Source: Fischerella sp. (GTDB lineage: Bacteria; Cyanobacteriota; Cyanobacteriia; Cyanobacteriales; Nostocaceae). Taken from it: a DNA stretch of 7,671 nucleotides. The notes beneath the pieces were generated by a model. That model searched no databases. It saw nothing but the letters and a program-made list of their open reading frames with translations, and was not told the origin of the DNA. This document shows, in pieces, positions 5,701-7,671 of the stretch (its first letter is position 1; each line of letters opens with the position of its first letter). The position numbers were made by a program, and so were the translations under genes. The stretch covers positions 1-7,671 of the forward strand of contig JANZYY010000236.1 of the NCBI GenBank assembly GCA_026419705.1. Direction: 5' to 3'.

Positions 5701-6738
5701 ATGAGGGAAGAGGAAGGCATTGTGCGAGGGAAATTGCAAGACCGTTTTCGGAATTTGAGGAGGCAAGTTGTTAAGCCCATCCCACTTGAACAGATGGAAA
5801 CAGAATTGCTAGCAGAATCAACGTTAGATTTACCTTACCTGATTTTAATTGTTGGTTCTTGTGTCATCGCCACCTTTGGCTTACTGTCAAACAGTGCTGC
5901 GGTCATCATTGGAGCTATGATTGTTGCGCCCTTGATGCTGCCAATTCGCGGATTAGCCTTTGGTGCTTTGCAAGGAAACACGTTATTGTTCCGCAAAGGA
6001 ATAATAGCTGTGGGGGTGGGAACAATTATTGCAGTAGCGATCGCCTATACATTGGGAATGTTTGTGCGTCTTCCCAGTTTCGGTAGTGAAGTACTGGCAC
6101 GTTCAGAACCAACCTTGTTGGATTTAGGGATAGCAGTAGCAGCAGGCGGTGTCAGTGGTTACGCCAAGATCGAACCAAAAATTTCTGGAAGCGTTGCAGG
6201 AACAGCAATTGCTGTTGCTCTCATGCCTCCTATTTGCGTAATTGGCTTAGGATTATCACGCGCAAATTTATCACTAAGCCTAGGAGCAACCCTGCTTTAC
6301 CTCACCAATCTGCTAGGTATAACTCTTTCCTGCATGGTTATATTTTTGCTAGCAGGTTATACATCCATGCGTAGGGCGCGCAAACCTCTGATTTGGACTT
6401 CTGCTTTTACATCAGTTCTGATCGTTCCGTTGGCTGTAAGCTTTTTCCAACTTGTCAGACAAGTAGAGTTAGAATACAACGTGCGACAGGCATTGTTGAA
6501 CAAAACTGTCACTTTTCAAAGACTAGAGTTACTCAGTACTCAAACCAACTGGCTAACCAATCCGCCAGAAGTCCGTCTGAATGTACGGGCAAAAGAACCA
6601 GTAACCCCTTGGCAAGTACAGTTGTTGGAAGAATTTATTGAGCGAGAAATGGGTCAGCGTTTTACCCTCATTTTTGAAGTTGGTCAGGTGGAAGAAGTAC
6701 GGCGAGTAGACAAGAATATGTCAACGACTATTGACTAA
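5701..6738 (+). CDS. DUF389 domain-containing membrane protein
   Basis: This is a 345-residue polytopic membrane protein of the DUF389 family, whose function is not established. Numbering is from the in-frame TTG at 5692. A charged N-terminus (1-45) leads to 'LLAESTLDLPYLILIVGSC', then the family hallmark 'SNSAAVIIGAMIVAPLMLP' (65-83). Later come 'AVALMPPICVIGLGL' (174-188) and 'LYLTNLLGI' (202-210). About seven helices end near residue 255, followed by a soluble C-terminal domain (260-348). The N-terminal ligand-like domain of longer DUF389 proteins is absent. The start is uncertain: TTG 5692, ATG 5701 (chosen) and GTG 5722 are possible, and GTG 5722 has a purine-rich AGGAAGG four bases upstream. 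The last codons merge into a heptamer repeat, so the end 'STTID' may be repeat-derived. Linkage to the downstream DUF2499 gene is only by orientation. Confidence 0.9.
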   Translation: MREEEGIVRGKLQDRFRNLRRQVVKPIPLEQMETELLAESTLDLPYLILIVGSCVIATFGLLSNSAAVIIGAMIVAPLMLPIRGLAFGALQGNTLLFRKGIIAVGVGTIIAVAIAYTLGMFVRLPSFGSEVLARSEPTLLDLGIAVAAGGVSGYAKIEPKISGSVAGTAIAVALMPPICVIGLGLSRANLSLSLGATLLYLTNLLGITLSCMVIFLLAGYTSMRRARKPLIWTSAFTSVLIVPLAVSFFQLVRQVELEYNVRQALLNKTVTFQRLELLSTQTNWLTNPPEVRLNVRAKEPVTPWQVQLLEEFIEREMGQRFTLIFEVGQVEEVRRVDKNMSTTID

Positions 6739-6792
6739 AGATCGATGACTGTTAACTATTAACTATTGACCATTGACAATGACCGTTGACTA
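6731..6792. repeat. STRR heptamer array filling the DUF389-DUF2499 spacer
   Basis: The TTRACNA-type heptamer occurs as TTGACTA (6731-6737, containing most of the DUF389 stop codon). It recurs as TTAACTA (6752-6758), TTAACTA (6759-6765), TTGACCA (6766-6772), TTGACAA (6773-6779) and, after a six-base unit, TTGACTA (6786-6792). It ends two bases before the ATG of DUF2499, leaving no room for a normal Shine-Dalgarno sequence. Confidence 0.8.
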
Positions 6793-6794
6793 AC

Positions 6795-7139
6795 ATGCAC
6801 GCTCTTTCAATTCCCACCTGGATTATTCACGTCTCTAGCGTGATTGAGTGGATTGCCGCAATTTGGTTTATTTGGAAATATGGGGAAGTTACTAGCAACC
6901 GTGCTTGGTGGACGTTATCTGTGGCAATGTTACCAGCTTTAGTAAGCGCAATGTGTGCTTGTACCTGGCACTATTTTGACAATGCAAAATCACTTGAATG
7001 GTTAGTCACGCTACAAGCTGCCATGACTGTAGTTGGTAATTGTACGCTTTGGATAGCTGCAATATGGATTTGGCGTTCTACCAAATCTACTGAGATGGCT
7101 GGTGAAGTAAATTCCACGCAACCCATCAAATCAAACTAA
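6795..7139 (+). CDS. DUF2499 (Ycf49-like) membrane protein
   Basis: This 114-residue protein matches the DUF2499/Ycf49 family of cyanobacteria and plastids. The signature runs from the first residues: 'ALSIPTWIIHVSSVIEW', 'YGEVTSNRAWWTLS', and 'MLPALVSAMCACTWHYFDN' (45-63). Three membrane helices are likely at about 8-28, 38-58 and 68-93, with a polar tail from 96. The role is unknown; a thylakoid or plasma membrane location is inferred from phylogenetic spread. ATG at 6795 is chosen over the in-frame TTG at 6786 because the TTG is part of a heptamer repeat and the family begins at this Met. Its neighbour 120 bp downstream is DUF3593, the usual partner, so the two are probably co-transcribed. 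Confidence 0.9.
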   Translation: MHALSIPTWIIHVSSVIEWIAAIWFIWKYGEVTSNRAWWTLSVAMLPALVSAMCACTWHYFDNAKSLEWLVTLQAAMTVVGNCTLWIAAIWIWRSTKSTEMAGEVNSTQPIKSN

Positions 7140-7206
7140 TAATTACATTTTGCTAGAGTGGGGACGGGTTAGCTGTTGTGTTCATGTAAAAATATTGATA
7201 GTTTTG

Positions 7207-7238
7207 ACAGTTAAATCCGCCCTTACAACTCCAACTGT
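7207..7238. repeat. Short inverted repeat in the DUF2499-DUF3593 spacer
   Basis: ACAGTT (7207-7212) and AACTGT (7233-7238) flank 20 bases. The spacer is AT-rich before the DUF3593 start. A hairpin here could act in a shared transcript, but 6-bp arms are weak evidence. Confidence 0.2.
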
Positions 7239-7259
7239 ATTTATATTTATTTAAAAACA

Positions 7260-7550
7260 ATGATTTCAAAAGAAACCCTATTTATCCTCTCACTGTTTCC
7301 CTACCTGGGTTTCTTGTGGTTTATTAGCCGAGTCAAGCAAATGCCACGTTTGGCGTTGTATGGTTTTTACGGTACTCTTGTGTTTGTCGCTGTCACCATC
7401 CCAGCAGGGATTTATGCTCAACTGCATTACAGCAAGTCTTTGGCAAACGTAGATTGGCTGCACGGAAGCGCAGAATTCTTTTTAACGCTTTCTAATATCT
7501 TGATTGCACTGGGTTTTCGGCAAGCTGTAATTAAAGGGACTAAGAATTAG
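7260..7550 (+). CDS. DUF3593 membrane protein
   Basis: This is a 96-residue hydrophobic protein of the DUF3593 family, found in cyanobacteria and in plant plastids. The pattern 'SLFPYLGFLWFISRVKQMP' (11-29), 'LALYGFYGTLVFVAVTIPAG' (31-50), and 'DWLHGSAEFFLTLSNILIA' (65-83) is what I recognise. Three membrane helices are likely at 6-23, 32-53 and 69-88. The function is unknown. ATG at 7260 is the first start in frame and no ribosome site is visible. It follows the DUF2499 gene on the same strand; this order is a familiar one in cyanobacteria and suggests a common membrane complex or pathway, by inference. Its stop codon is directly joined to a heptamer array. Confidence 0.88.
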   Translation: MISKETLFILSLFPYLGFLWFISRVKQMPRLALYGFYGTLVFVAVTIPAGIYAQLHYSKSLANVDWLHGSAEFFLTLSNILIALGFRQAVIKGTKN

Positions 7551-7619
7551 TTAGTGGTTAGTGGTTGGTGGTTAGTAGTTAATGGTTAGTAGTTAATGGT
7601 TAGTAGTTAATGGTTGGTG
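7550..7619. repeat. STRR array of ten GTTRRTR heptamers
   Basis: Ten uninterrupted heptamers of GTTAGTG, GTTGGTG, GTTAGTA and GTTAATG begin at the last base of the DUF3593 stop codon. The middle part (7571-7612) is three perfect copies of the 14-mer GTTAGTAGTTAATG, so the array has expanded by dimer units. TAGTAGTTA in these units can pair with TAACTACTA at 7637-7645, which might form a hairpin in the 3' end of the transcript. Confidence 0.92.
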
Positions 7620-7650
7620 GTAAAAAATGAACAAATAACTACTACTTAAG

Positions 7651-7671
7651 TACCTACTACCTACTACCTAC
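7651..7671. repeat. STRR array TACCTAC x3, running off the window
   Basis: Three perfect TACCTAC heptamers reach the last base of the window, so the array may continue. Read on the other strand they are GTAGGTA, related to but distinct from the GTTAGTG array 31 bp upstream and in the opposite sense. Confidence 0.9.

Noticed and set aside
7204..7248. TTGACA (7204-7209) as the -35 box of a DUF3593 promoter
   Set aside because: No -10 hexamer lies 16-18 bases downstream; the TATATT-like sequence is about 33 bases away.
7550..7671. Array resembling a CRISPR
   Set aside because: The units are 7 bp, directly tandem and without unique spacers, which fits STRR repeats and not a CRISPR array.
1..7671. 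A new defence, mobile or biosynthetic system
   Set aside because: The genes are unlinked single functions in mixed orientation, with no nuclease, toxin, recombinase or biosynthetic core.

Overview
The window looks like chromosomal DNA of a filamentous, probably heterocyst-forming (Nostocales-type) cyanobacterium. I count nine copies of the HIP1 octamer GCGATCGC in 7.7 kb, where about 0.1 would be expected by chance. There are several arrays of 7-bp tandem repeats (STRR class), and protein families largely confined to cyanobacteria and plastids: DUF3318, DUF2499/Ycf49 and DUF3593. I see no rRNA, tRNA, CRISPR array, integrase or transposase.

Layout from left to right. A DUF3318 membrane protein (+, 93-692) converges, with a 6-bp overlap, on a large GT-C/GT39 membrane glycosyltransferase (-, 687-2456). 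The glycosyltransferase carries an in-frame insertion built from two heptamer repeat families. A gene-free stretch with several small hairpins (2457-2767) follows, then a soluble protein resembling DUF6918 (-, 2768-3208). Next comes about 530 bp without a convincing gene (3209-3740), holding a long stem-loop, a 17-bp palindrome and three clustered HIP1 sites. A complete arginase/agmatinase-family ureohydrolase (-, 3741-4787) follows, with a possible promoter at 4812-4839. Then comes a SpoU/TrmH-type RNA 2'-O-methyltransferase (+), whose catalytic part is open from 5117 to 5602. Its N-terminal part (5014-5110) is recognisable only across two single-base frameshifts.

The right part reads entirely on the + strand: a DUF389 membrane protein (5701-6738), Ycf49/DUF2499 (6795-7139) and DUF3593 (7260-7550). 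Heptamer repeats fill the DUF389-to-DUF2499 spacer, and another array starts at the DUF3593 stop codon and runs to the window end. The DUF2499 and DUF3593 genes are small three-helix membrane proteins, a conserved pair in oxygenic phototrophs. The rest of the window consists of single genes on alternating strands and not an obvious pathway.

I find no clear new multi-gene system. The observations most worth following up are the heptamer insertion inside the glycosyltransferase (copy-number slippage there would shift the reading frame), the doubly frameshifted methyltransferase, and the structured gene-free block at 3513-3660.
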